DNA of 64,000 bases from Prevotella sp. (lineage in GTDB: Bacteria > Bacteroidota > Bacteroidia > Bacteroidales > Bacteroidaceae): positions 1-64,000 of the forward strand of contig JAFZSR010000026.1 of the NCBI GenBank assembly GCA_017619275.1. The letters run 5' to 3'. The notes below the pieces were generated by a model. That model worked only from the letters and a program-made list of their open reading frames with translations, did not search any database and was not told the origin of the DNA. The translations under genes were made by a program, and so were the position numbers. Shown one piece after another: positions 41,078 through 48,554 of this stretch. How positions within the stretch are numbered: position 1 is the first letter of the stretch; each line of letters begins with the position of its first letter.

Positions 41078-43438
41078 ATGAACAAAATGTTTACTCGTAT
41101 GGCCCTCGCGATGGCAATCTTCGCCGGAGCCAGCACCACAGCCCAAGCCCAGACGACGCTGGTCGTCGACGGCTCGAGAGGCTACGACGGCGTGCTCGTC
41201 AAAGGTCAGGACTACATCTTCCCCGGCACCGACAAGAGCTGGTATGTCATGCCCGACCTCTTCACCCACAAAGAAGGCGATGTGTGGACCTTCCAGGGCT
41301 ACCAGACGCCTGAGTATGCTTATTTCTTCATTGCCGACGAGGGTTTGAAGTACATCAAGACCGAGTATCGCCCCGTGGACGACAGCCCCGAAGGCACCTA
41401 CGCCGACTGGGCCGTGAACCGCGCCCTGTGGGTAAACGGCAGCAACAGCATCGGCTTCCCCTCGTATGCTAACAACCCCATCAACTGGCAGGGCGACCGC
41501 AGCCTCTGCGTGCCGCAGATCGATGCCAACATCTATCGCCTCACGCTCACCTTCGGACAGGAGCTGAACCCCGAGGCTGGTGTCAACTTCAAGTTCTTCA
41601 AGGGCACCAACTGGGGCGGCGACGTGCTGCCCGGTAAGGAAGAAGGCAACATCTGGATGGAAGACAACCCCTGGTTGCACGTGGGTGGTCAGGATGGCGC
41701 TTCGGGCGACAACGGCAATCTCTACAGCAACGATGGCGTAGTGTTCGGCACCGGCGACAAGCTCATCGTCACCATCGACATGAATGTCACGCCCGGCAAG
41801 CTCACTGTCGATTACCAGGAATACGTTCCTGCCGACTTCCCCACCTTCAACGGTGAGAACATGACCAAGCGGGGCAACTTCTACGTGGCCGAGGCTACGC
41901 TGGCACAGGGCGGCACCTTCACCATCGGCAACGAGGGCGTGGTAGGCATGGACCTGAGCACGGCCTTCGTCGACGAGTGCTTTGCCAAGAACGACGGCAA
42001 GGGCAACTTCACCTTCAACGCCGTCAGCGGAGCCTACACCGTCATGCTGATGCCTTCGCTGAACTACGTGAAAATCTTCCCAGGCACCTACGACGCTCCT
42101 GCCACCTTTAACGACGCAAAGGCCCTCTGGCTCATCGGTAGCAACACCGTGGGCATGCCCACCTACGCCGCCAACAGCTCGAACTGGAGCGCACAGCTCA
42201 GCGGCAGCATCCCCGTGGCACAGATTGCCGAGAACATCTACAAGATAAAATTCACCGTGGGCCAGCAGCTGGGCACGGGCGTCAACTTCAAGTTCTTCGG
42301 CCAGTATGGCTGGGGCACCGAGTTCCACGGCTCCGACCTGGTGTTCGACAATAGCGACTTCATCTACATCAACAATCCCGAGGGCGAGTGGACCTACGAC
42401 GCCGATGGCAACGAGGTGTACACCCGTGGCAGCGACGACGGCAACATCAAGGGCTCGCTCCGCGAGGGCGAGACGCTCACGCTCACCATCGACCTGAACG
42501 GTCTGGTGTTTGGCGATCCTGTCAACGACGTGGAGGCCGTTCCCGGCAAGGTTACCGTGCAGTATTCGGGCGCTGGCTTGCAGAAGCCCACCTTCAACGG
42601 CGAGGAGCTCACCGCCGTGGGCAACAGCTACGAGCGCAATGGCATCCTGGAGCAGGGCAAGAGCTACCGCGTGGAGAATGGTCCCGACGCCGACATCGTC
42701 AACTCGGCCGACTTCTACTATAACCCCGACTATTTCAAGAAGAATGCCGATGGCAGCTTCACCTTCAAGGCTCTCACTGGCAACTATCACCTGGGCATCA
42801 ACATGAGTGGTAAGTACTTCCACATCTATCCGCTCACCGCCGACGGCGCTGCCGCCACCTACGAGAATGGCGCTGCCACGTACGCCAACGGAGGCAACCA
42901 GTTTGGCAAGCCTTCCTACGCCATCAACCCCAACGGCTGGGGCGAGTCGAACGGATGGAATCCTTCTCTCTCGCAGTCGGTGAGCCTGGCTCAGATTCAG
43001 GACCACATCTACACCCTGACGCTCACCATTGGCAAGCAGCTCGGATCGGGCGTTGGCGGTGGCCAGTCGTTCAAGTTCTATGGCGAAGGCCAAGGCTGGG
43101 GCGGCGAAGTACAGGAGTACATCGTGAAGGCCGGCGAGGGCGACCAGTATTTCGTGCGCAACGAAGGCGCCAGCGACACCAACAATATCTTCCAGGTTGA
43201 GCCGCTCACCGTTGGCGACACCTTCGTGCTCATCTTCGACCGCACTACCGAGGTGCCTGTGCTCTCGGCACAGAAAGCCACCGACGAGACGGGAGCCGGC
43301 GTGGTCATCCCTGCTGGCATTTACGACGTTCAAAGTTCAACGTTGAACGTTCAACGTCTCTATAACCTTAACGGTGTTCGCGTCAGCAATCTGCAGAAGG
43401 GGGTCTACATCCTCAACGGCAAAAAGCTCATCAAGTAA
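41078..43438 (+). CDS. Exported glycan-binding protein with three tandem SusE/SusF-like modules
   Basis: 786 residues with a signal peptide (LAMAIFAGASTTAQAQ). Three repeats begin near residues 115, 349 and 603: VNGSNSIGFPSYANNPINW, LIGSNTVGMPTYAANSSNW and NGGNQFGKPSYAINPNGW. Each is followed by a GVNFKFF or QSFKFYG strand and a GWGGE/GWGTE turn, a DUF5121-like pattern. The same module forms part of the GH16-GH18 protein. The C-terminus has VQSSTLNVQRLYNLNGVRV and GVYILNGKK, a repeat-encoded linker plus sorting-like tail. No catalytic signature is seen. It lies between GH30 (34 nt) and the lyase-GH88 gene (6 nt), so it probably holds glycan at the surface. Confidence 0.82.
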   Translation: MNKMFTRMALAMAIFAGASTTAQAQTTLVVDGSRGYDGVLVKGQDYIFPGTDKSWYVMPDLFTHKEGDVWTFQGYQTPEYAYFFIADEGLKYIKTEYRPVDDSPEGTYADWAVNRALWVNGSNSIGFPSYANNPINWQGDRSLCVPQIDANIYRLTLTFGQELNPEAGVNFKFFKGTNWGGDVLPGKEEGNIWMEDNPWLHVGGQDGASGDNGNLYSNDGVVFGTGDKLIVTIDMNVTPGKLTVDYQEYVPADFPTFNGENMTKRGNFYVAEATLAQGGTFTIGNEGVVGMDLSTAFVDECFAKNDGKGNFTFNAVSGAYTVMLMPSLNYVKIFPGTYDAPATFNDAKALWLIGSNTVGMPTYAANSSNWSAQLSGSIPVAQIAENIYKIKFTVGQQLGTGVNFKFFGQYGWGTEFHGSDLVFDNSDFIYINNPEGEWTYDADGNEVYTRGSDDGNIKGSLREGETLTLTIDLNGLVFGDPVNDVEAVPGKVTVQYSGAGLQKPTFNGEELTAVGNSYERNGILEQGKSYRVENGPDADIVNSADFYYNPDYFKKNADGSFTFKALTGNYHLGINMSGKYFHIYPLTADGAAATYENGAATYANGGNQFGKPSYAINPNGWGESNGWNPSLSQSVSLAQIQDHIYTLTLTIGKQLGSGVGGGQSFKFYGEGQGWGGEVQEYIVKAGEGDQYFVRNEGASDTNNIFQVEPLTVGDTFVLIFDRTTEVPVLSAQKATDETGAGVVIPAGIYDVQSSTLNVQRLYNLNGVRVSNLQKGVYILNGKKLIK
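43325..43358 (+). repeat. TTCAACGTTGAACGTTC-type repeat inside the binding-protein gene
   Basis: In-frame copy encoding DVQSSTLNVQR just before the C-terminal LYNLNGVRV tail, the same relative place as in the GH30 gene. Confidence 0.8.
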
Positions 43439-43444
43439 TTCCCG

Positions 43445-45739
43445 ATGCGGCTCCTCCTACTTCTGCTACAGCTTTCCCTGTGCCTGGCAACGGCAGGTGC
43501 GCAGTCCTTATGGGACGAGGCTCACCTAGCCTATGCCAAGGCGCACAGGCAGCAGCCTGCGTTTGCGGCAGCCATCAGTCGCCTGGTGGGCGATGCCGAC
43601 CGGGCGCTGATGGCCGTGCCGCCGTCGGTGATGCAGAAGAAGACCACAGCCGCCAGCGGCGACCGCCACGACTATACCAGCCTTTCGCGCTATTTCTGGC
43701 CCGACCCCACAAAGCCCGACGGGCTGCCCTACGTGAACCGCGACGGACGCACAAATCCCGAAATCGACAAGTACGACCGCAACCGCCTCTCGGAGATGAC
43801 CGACGGCGTGATTACCCTCGCGCTGGCTTGGTATTTCACCGGGCGCAACGACTATGCCCAAAAGGCCGCCGAGCTGCTGCGCACGTGGTTCCTCAACAAA
43901 GACACCCGCATGAACCCCCATCTGCGCTACGCCCAGATGGTGCCGGGCGTGAACGATGGCCGCGGCCGCTGCTACGGCCTCATCGACAGCTACTCGTTTG
44001 TCGAGATGCTTAGCGCCGTGAAGCTGCTGGAGCAGTCGGAGGCCTTCACCCGCCGCGACGCCCGCCAGCTCAAGGCATGGTTTGCGCAGTTTCTGCAGTG
44101 GATGCTCACCAGCGAGCAAGGGCGCGAAGAGGACCGCCAGGCCAACAACCACAGTGTGGCCTACGATGTGCAGTTGCTATGCTACGCCCTTTACACCGAC
44201 AATAAGGAAGTGGCACGCCAGCTCGTCGACAGCTTCCCCTCGCGCCGCCTGCAACGGCAGATAGCAACCGACGGCAGCCAGCCCCACGAACTGTGGCGCA
44301 CGCTGGCCTTCGGCTATTCCGAGTATAATCTGCAGCACTGTATCGATTTCTGTCAGTTGGCTCGACAGGCCTCGGCCATGCCGACGCTCGCTCCTATGGA
44401 GAAAGCTGCCGACTATCTGGCGCAGTATCTGGGAAAGGACGTGCAGGCATGGCCTCACCAGCAAATTAGCGACTGGGAGGGCAAGCAGCAGGAGTTGTGC
44501 CGCGACCTTTATCGTCTGTGGCTGCTCGATGGGCAGCGCGAGGACTATCGCCAGTTGGTGAGCCAGCATTTGGTGAAGCAGATGGACAACCGTTTCTTCC
44601 TGCTCTACTATCGCCCCACCGTGGTCGACCAAGCTTTCGCTGCCGCCGACGCGCAGCTTCGTTTTCAGATGGAGCAGGTGAAGGCTGCCAGAACCAAATC
44701 CCCCGGCACGATGCCCCGCTCGGTCAATGCCGACGGCACGCTGCGCATGGTGGGCATTGGCGATTGGTGCTCGGGCTTCTACCCTGGAATGCTGTGGCAG
44801 ATGTACCAATGGTCGCACGACGACTTTTGGCGTCGCCAAGCCGTGGGCGAGACATGGCGGCTGCAAGACAACCAATGGAACGCCAGCAGCCACGACCTGG
44901 GCTTCATGATGCACATCCCCTTTGGCACAGCCTGGCGATTGACGGGCGAGCGCAGCTATCGCGACGTTGTGGTACAGGCGGCACGCACGCTGGCCACCCG
45001 CTTCGACGAGCGCGTGGGATGCATACGCAGCTGGAGCTGGGGCACGCCCGAACGATGGCGCTTTGCCGTCATCATCGACAACATGATGAACCTCGAGCTG
45101 CTCTTCGAGGCCGCACGGCTGACGGGCGACCAGCAGCTGCGCCGCATGGCCGAGAGCCACGCCGACAAGACACTGCAGAACCACTTCCGTCCCGATGGCT
45201 CCTCCTATCATGTGGTGGACTACAACCCCGACGACGGCACCGTCATCAAGCGCATCACCCATCAGGGCCTGGCCGACGAGAGCGTCTGGAGCCGCGGACA
45301 AGCCTGGGGACTCTATGGCTTCACCATGTGCTACCGCTACACCCGCCAGCCTTCCTATTTGGAACAGGCGCAACGCATCGCCGACTTCTTCTTCAACCAA
45401 CACAACCTGCCCGCAGACCTCATACCCTACTGGGATATGCGCGACCCCGCCATCCCCCAGGCTCCACGCGACGCATCGGCAGCCGCCATCTTCGCCTCGG
45501 GCCTCTACGAGCTGGCCACCTACAGCGCACCCTCCTTGGCGGCACGCTATCGCGAAACGGCCGACCGCATCGTCGGCTCGCTTCACGATGCCTACCAGCC
45601 ACAGCCCCGCACCGCGCAGGGATTCCTGTTGCTCCACTCCACCGGCAACCATCCCGCCCACGACGAGATCGACGTGCCCATCGGCTATGCCGACTACTAT
45701 TACCTTGAGGCTCTGCAGCGCAGTGAAACTATGAAATAA
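43445..45739 (+). CDS. Alginate-lyase-superfamily (PL38-like) / GH88 fusion enzyme
   Basis: 764 residues with a signal peptide (LLLLLLQLSLCLATAGAQ). N-terminal domain, about 22-370: YFWPDPTKPDGLPYVNRDG, MVPGVNDGRGRCYGLIDSY and N234-N235-H236 in QANNHSVAYD, the alpha/alpha-barrel pattern of the Alginate_lyase family, best matching PL38-type glucuronan lyases. C-terminal domain, about 380-760: GH88 unsaturated glucuronyl hydrolase with D484 in SSHDLGFMM and D545 in VIIDNMMNLELL, the two catalytic-type Asp, and WSRGQAWGLYGF. The fusion could cleave a polyuronate and then remove the unsaturated uronate it creates. Substrate is inferred. Confidence 0.85.
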   Translation: MRLLLLLLQLSLCLATAGAQSLWDEAHLAYAKAHRQQPAFAAAISRLVGDADRALMAVPPSVMQKKTTAASGDRHDYTSLSRYFWPDPTKPDGLPYVNRDGRTNPEIDKYDRNRLSEMTDGVITLALAWYFTGRNDYAQKAAELLRTWFLNKDTRMNPHLRYAQMVPGVNDGRGRCYGLIDSYSFVEMLSAVKLLEQSEAFTRRDARQLKAWFAQFLQWMLTSEQGREEDRQANNHSVAYDVQLLCYALYTDNKEVARQLVDSFPSRRLQRQIATDGSQPHELWRTLAFGYSEYNLQHCIDFCQLARQASAMPTLAPMEKAADYLAQYLGKDVQAWPHQQISDWEGKQQELCRDLYRLWLLDGQREDYRQLVSQHLVKQMDNRFFLLYYRPTVVDQAFAAADAQLRFQMEQVKAARTKSPGTMPRSVNADGTLRMVGIGDWCSGFYPGMLWQMYQWSHDDFWRRQAVGETWRLQDNQWNASSHDLGFMMHIPFGTAWRLTGERSYRDVVVQAARTLATRFDERVGCIRSWSWGTPERWRFAVIIDNMMNLELLFEAARLTGDQQLRRMAESHADKTLQNHFRPDGSSYHVVDYNPDDGTVIKRITHQGLADESVWSRGQAWGLYGFTMCYRYTRQPSYLEQAQRIADFFFNQHNLPADLIPYWDMRDPAIPQAPRDASAAAIFASGLYELATYSAPSLAARYRETADRIVGSLHDAYQPQPRTAQGFLLLHSTGNHPAHDEIDVPIGYADYYYLEALQRSETMK

Positions 45740-45755
45740 AACAAATAAAACAGAA

Positions 45756-48146
45756 TTGTCGTCAATGAAGAAACTATTCTCACTGGCCATGCTTATGCTG
45801 GCCACCACCACCCTGCAAGCGCAGAGGCTGCCCGTTTACCTCGACGAGTCGAAGCCATTGGAACAGCGCATCGACGATGCCCTGCGGCGCATGACCCTCG
45901 ACGAGAAGATTGCCGTCATCCACGCACAGTCGAAGTTCTCATCGCCCGGCGTGAAGCGCTTGGGATTCCCCGACCTGTGGACCGACGACGGCCCCCACGG
46001 CGTGCGTCCCGACGTGCTCTGGGACGAGTGGGAACAGGCCGGACAGACCAACGACTCGTGTGTGGCCTTCCCCGCCCTCACCTGTCTCACCGCCACCTGG
46101 AACCCCTCGCTGTCGCGCCTCTATGGCGAGAGCCTGGGCGAGGAAGCCCTCTATCGCGGCAAGAACGTGATGCTGGGACCTGGCGTGAACATCAACCGCA
46201 CGCCACTCAACGGCCGCAACTTTGAGTACATGGGCGAAGACCCCCTGCTGGCTTCGCAGATGGTGGTGCCCTACGTCCAGGGGCTTCAGTCGAAAGGCGT
46301 GGCCGCCTGCGTGAAGCACTACGCCCTGAACAACGACGAGGAATATCGCCACCAGGTGAATGTCATCGTCAGCGACCGTGCCCTGCACGAGATCTACCTC
46401 CCTGCCTTCCGTGCCGCCGTGCAGCAGGGCGGAGCCTGGGCCATCATGGGCGCCTACAACCTCTACAACAACCAACACAACTGTCATAACGCCACGATGC
46501 TCAACACCATCCTGAAGCACGACTGGGGCTTCGACGGCGTGGTCATCAGCGACTGGGGCGGTTGCCACAGCACCGAGGAGGCCATCGCCAACGGCCTCGA
46601 CCTGGAGTTTGGCACCTGGACCGACGGACTCACGATGGGCGCCACCAATGCCTACGACGCCTATTACATGGCCCGCCCCTACAAGCAGCTCATCGCCCAG
46701 GGCAAGGTGGGCACCCGCGAACTCGACGAGAAGGTGCGCCGTGTGCTCCGCCTATTCTATCGCACCACCATGCGCAGCCAGCGCCCCGTGGGCTTCCTTT
46801 GCAGCGAGAGCCATTACGATGCCGCACTGAAGATTGCACAGGAAGGTATTGTGCTGTTGCAGAATCTCCCCCTGTCCTCCTCCAAGAAGAAAGGGGATGG
46901 GGAGCCACTGCTGCCCCTGACCCCTGAAAAAATACAGCAGTGGCATAACAGCAATACTATAGTGCCCCCCTCGGGGGGCGAAAGGGGGGCTTCTGGTGGC
47001 TTGCTCATCGTGGGCGAGAACGCCATGAAGATGATGACCGTGGGCGGTGGCTCATCGTCGCTGAAGGCTCAGCGCGAGGTGCTGCCCCTCGACGCCATGC
47101 AGGCCTGGTGCCGGCGCAACGGCATCGCTTGCGACTACGCCCGCGGTTATGTGGGCGACACCGTGCAGAGCTACAACGGCGTCACCGTGGGGCGCTCGCT
47201 CCGCGACGACCGTCCTGCCGACGTGCTCCTGGCCGAGGCAGTGGAGAAAGCCCGCAAGGCCGATGTCGTAGTGATGTTCGGCGGACTGAACAAGAGCGAC
47301 TTCCAGGACTGCGAGGGCCACGACCGCAAGCAGTACGACCTGCCCTATGGTCAGGACGAGCTCATCAGCGCCCTTGTAGCCGCCAACCCCCGACTCGTTT
47401 ATGTCAACATTTCGGGTAATGCCGTGGCCATGCCTTGGCTGCAGCGTGTGCCCGCCGTGGTGCAGGGATGGTTCATTGGCTCACAGGCTGGTGAGGCGCT
47501 CTGCAGCGTGCTCACAGGCCAGGTCAACCCCAGCGGCAAGCTGCCCTTCACCTGGTTTACCAGTCTTGAGCAGTGCGGTGCCCATGCCACAGGCAGCTAT
47601 CCCGGCACCTGGCGCAAAAGTTCCCCCTCTATTGGAGGGGGGCAGGGGGAGGCCATTATCGACGAGGAGTACAAGGAAGACATCTTCGTGGGCTACCGTT
47701 GGACCGACCGTCTGCAAAGCTCGAAGAAGACCGCCCGCGCTGGCAAGCCCCTCTTCCCCTTCGGCCACGGCCTGAGCTACACCACCTTCCATCTGGCTAA
47801 TATGAGGGCCGACAAGCAGCAGCTCACATCCGACGACCGCATCACCTTCACCATCGATGTCACCAACACGGGCAGCCGTCCTGGCGCCGAAGTGGTGCAG
47901 CTCTACATCAGCGACCTGAAATCCTCGCTGCCACGCCCCGTGAAAGAGCTGAAAGCCTTCCAGAAGGTGATGCTGCAGCCTGGACAGACGCAAGCCGTGA
48001 GCATCACCATCGACCGCCAAGCCCTCAGCTACTACGATGACCGCGCCCACGACTGGGTGGCCGAACCCGGCGACTTCGTGGCCACCATAGGCACATCGGC
48101 CGAAGCACCGCAGGGAACAGTCAAGTTCACGCTGGTAAATCGTTAA
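45756..48146 (+). CDS. GH3-family beta-glucosidase with in-frame repeat insertions
   Basis: 796 residues, or 793 from the second ATG at 45765. Signal peptide (KKLFSLAMLMLATTTLQAQ). GH3 N-terminal barrel with RLGFPDLWTDDGPHG, LGPGVNINRTPLNGRNFEYMGEDP, CVKHYALNNDE and nucleophile D266 in GVVISDWGGCHS; then the alpha/beta sandwich (LIVGENAMKMMTVGGGSSSLKA) and the C-terminal fibronectin-like domain (GHGLSYTTFH, VTNTGSRPGAEVVQLYI). Three GC-rich palindromic insertions (46865-46904, 46964-46990, 47621-47652) add loops such as SSSKKKGDGEP, IVPPSGGERGASGG and KSSPSIGGGQGE without breaking the frame. It probably releases glucose from beta-gluco-oligosaccharides. Confidence 0.93.
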   Translation: MSSMKKLFSLAMLMLATTTLQAQRLPVYLDESKPLEQRIDDALRRMTLDEKIAVIHAQSKFSSPGVKRLGFPDLWTDDGPHGVRPDVLWDEWEQAGQTNDSCVAFPALTCLTATWNPSLSRLYGESLGEEALYRGKNVMLGPGVNINRTPLNGRNFEYMGEDPLLASQMVVPYVQGLQSKGVAACVKHYALNNDEEYRHQVNVIVSDRALHEIYLPAFRAAVQQGGAWAIMGAYNLYNNQHNCHNATMLNTILKHDWGFDGVVISDWGGCHSTEEAIANGLDLEFGTWTDGLTMGATNAYDAYYMARPYKQLIAQGKVGTRELDEKVRRVLRLFYRTTMRSQRPVGFLCSESHYDAALKIAQEGIVLLQNLPLSSSKKKGDGEPLLPLTPEKIQQWHNSNTIVPPSGGERGASGGLLIVGENAMKMMTVGGGSSSLKAQREVLPLDAMQAWCRRNGIACDYARGYVGDTVQSYNGVTVGRSLRDDRPADVLLAEAVEKARKADVVVMFGGLNKSDFQDCEGHDRKQYDLPYGQDELISALVAANPRLVYVNISGNAVAMPWLQRVPAVVQGWFIGSQAGEALCSVLTGQVNPSGKLPFTWFTSLEQCGAHATGSYPGTWRKSSPSIGGGQGEAIIDEEYKEDIFVGYRWTDRLQSSKKTARAGKPLFPFGHGLSYTTFHLANMRADKQQLTSDDRITFTIDVTNTGSRPGAEVVQLYISDLKSSLPRPVKELKAFQKVMLQPGQTQAVSITIDRQALSYYDDRAHDWVAEPGDFVATIGTSAEAPQGTVKFTLVNR
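46865..46990 (+). repeat. Two GC-rich palindromic insertions in the GH3 gene
   Basis: 46865-46904 runs CTCCCCCTGTCC to GGGGATGGGGAG (imperfect inverted arms). 46964-46990 contains the perfect GCCCCCC-TC-GGGGGGC followed by GAAAGGGGGGC. Between them the protein returns to family-like sequence (LLPLTPEKIQQ). Confidence 0.65.
47621..47652 (+). repeat. Third GC-rich palindromic insertion in the GH3 gene
   Basis: CCCCCTCTATTGGAGGGGG followed by GCAGGGGGA encodes SSPSIGGGQGE, a loop not expected in GH3 proteins at this point (between GTWRK and AIIDEEY). Confidence 0.65.
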
Positions 48147-48185
48147 GCCCAAAACAGTCGTTAAGACCCATTTGGGATAAACGAC

Positions 48186-48224
48186 GCGCAGCCACTCCCC
48201 TTGAAGTGAGGGGAGTGGCTGCGC
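48186..48224. repeat. Short GC-rich palindrome, terminator-like
   Basis: GCGCAGCCACTCCCC and its complement pair around TTGAAGTGA, followed by a T-rich stretch. The ends are those of the 48-bp-arm repeat at 39238-39362. It lies 39 nt after the GH3 stop. Confidence 0.75.
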
Positions 48225-48384
48225 CTTGTTGTTTTAAGACAACTTAGACAACAAAAAACACTCGGCTTTCTTGCGTCCCTGCGGTGGCAAGCGACCAAAG
48301 GTCGAGCGGCCGCTTTGCTCTTGCAAAGAACTATGACCTTTAGGCCTCTCTTTATGGAGGAATTCCAGAGGGGTGGCGACTTCC

Positions 48385-48452
48385 AAAATTTTGGTAACGA
48401 CTTTTTGAAAAAAGTCAACGACTTTTGAAAAAATCTCGTACGAGATTTTTTT
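48385..48452 (+). repeat. Interspersed multi-hairpin element, type II, copy 4
   Basis: AAAATTTTGGTAACGAC, AAAAGTCAACGACTTTT and ATCTCGTACGAGAT plus T-run, in the direction of the upstream GH3 gene. Confidence 0.9.
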
Positions 48453-48554
48453 CCACCGTGCCCCAAGGGGGAAAAGAGCCATTAGCCTCCCTTTTTTCTT
48501 AGCCGCAAATATGCAGCTCACCCAACCATTGGCTAGGGGCTTCGCACCTCAGTT

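Larger units (their letters stand above)
48147..48554. other. Convergent intergenic region, 408 nt
   Basis: It contains a short GC-rich palindrome (48186-48224) and a type II multi-hairpin element (48385-48452). The rest has no recognisable gene or promoter. Confidence 0.65.

Noticed and set aside
41054..43333. 759-codon minus-strand open frame opposite the three-module binding protein
   Set aside because: Antisense shadow: the plus-strand frame has a signal peptide, repeated modules and operon context, whereas this one has none.
45756..48146. GH3 gene as a pseudogene because of its odd insertions
   Set aside because: The frame is open throughout, the nucleophile D266 and all flanking family blocks are present, and the insertions are multiples of three.
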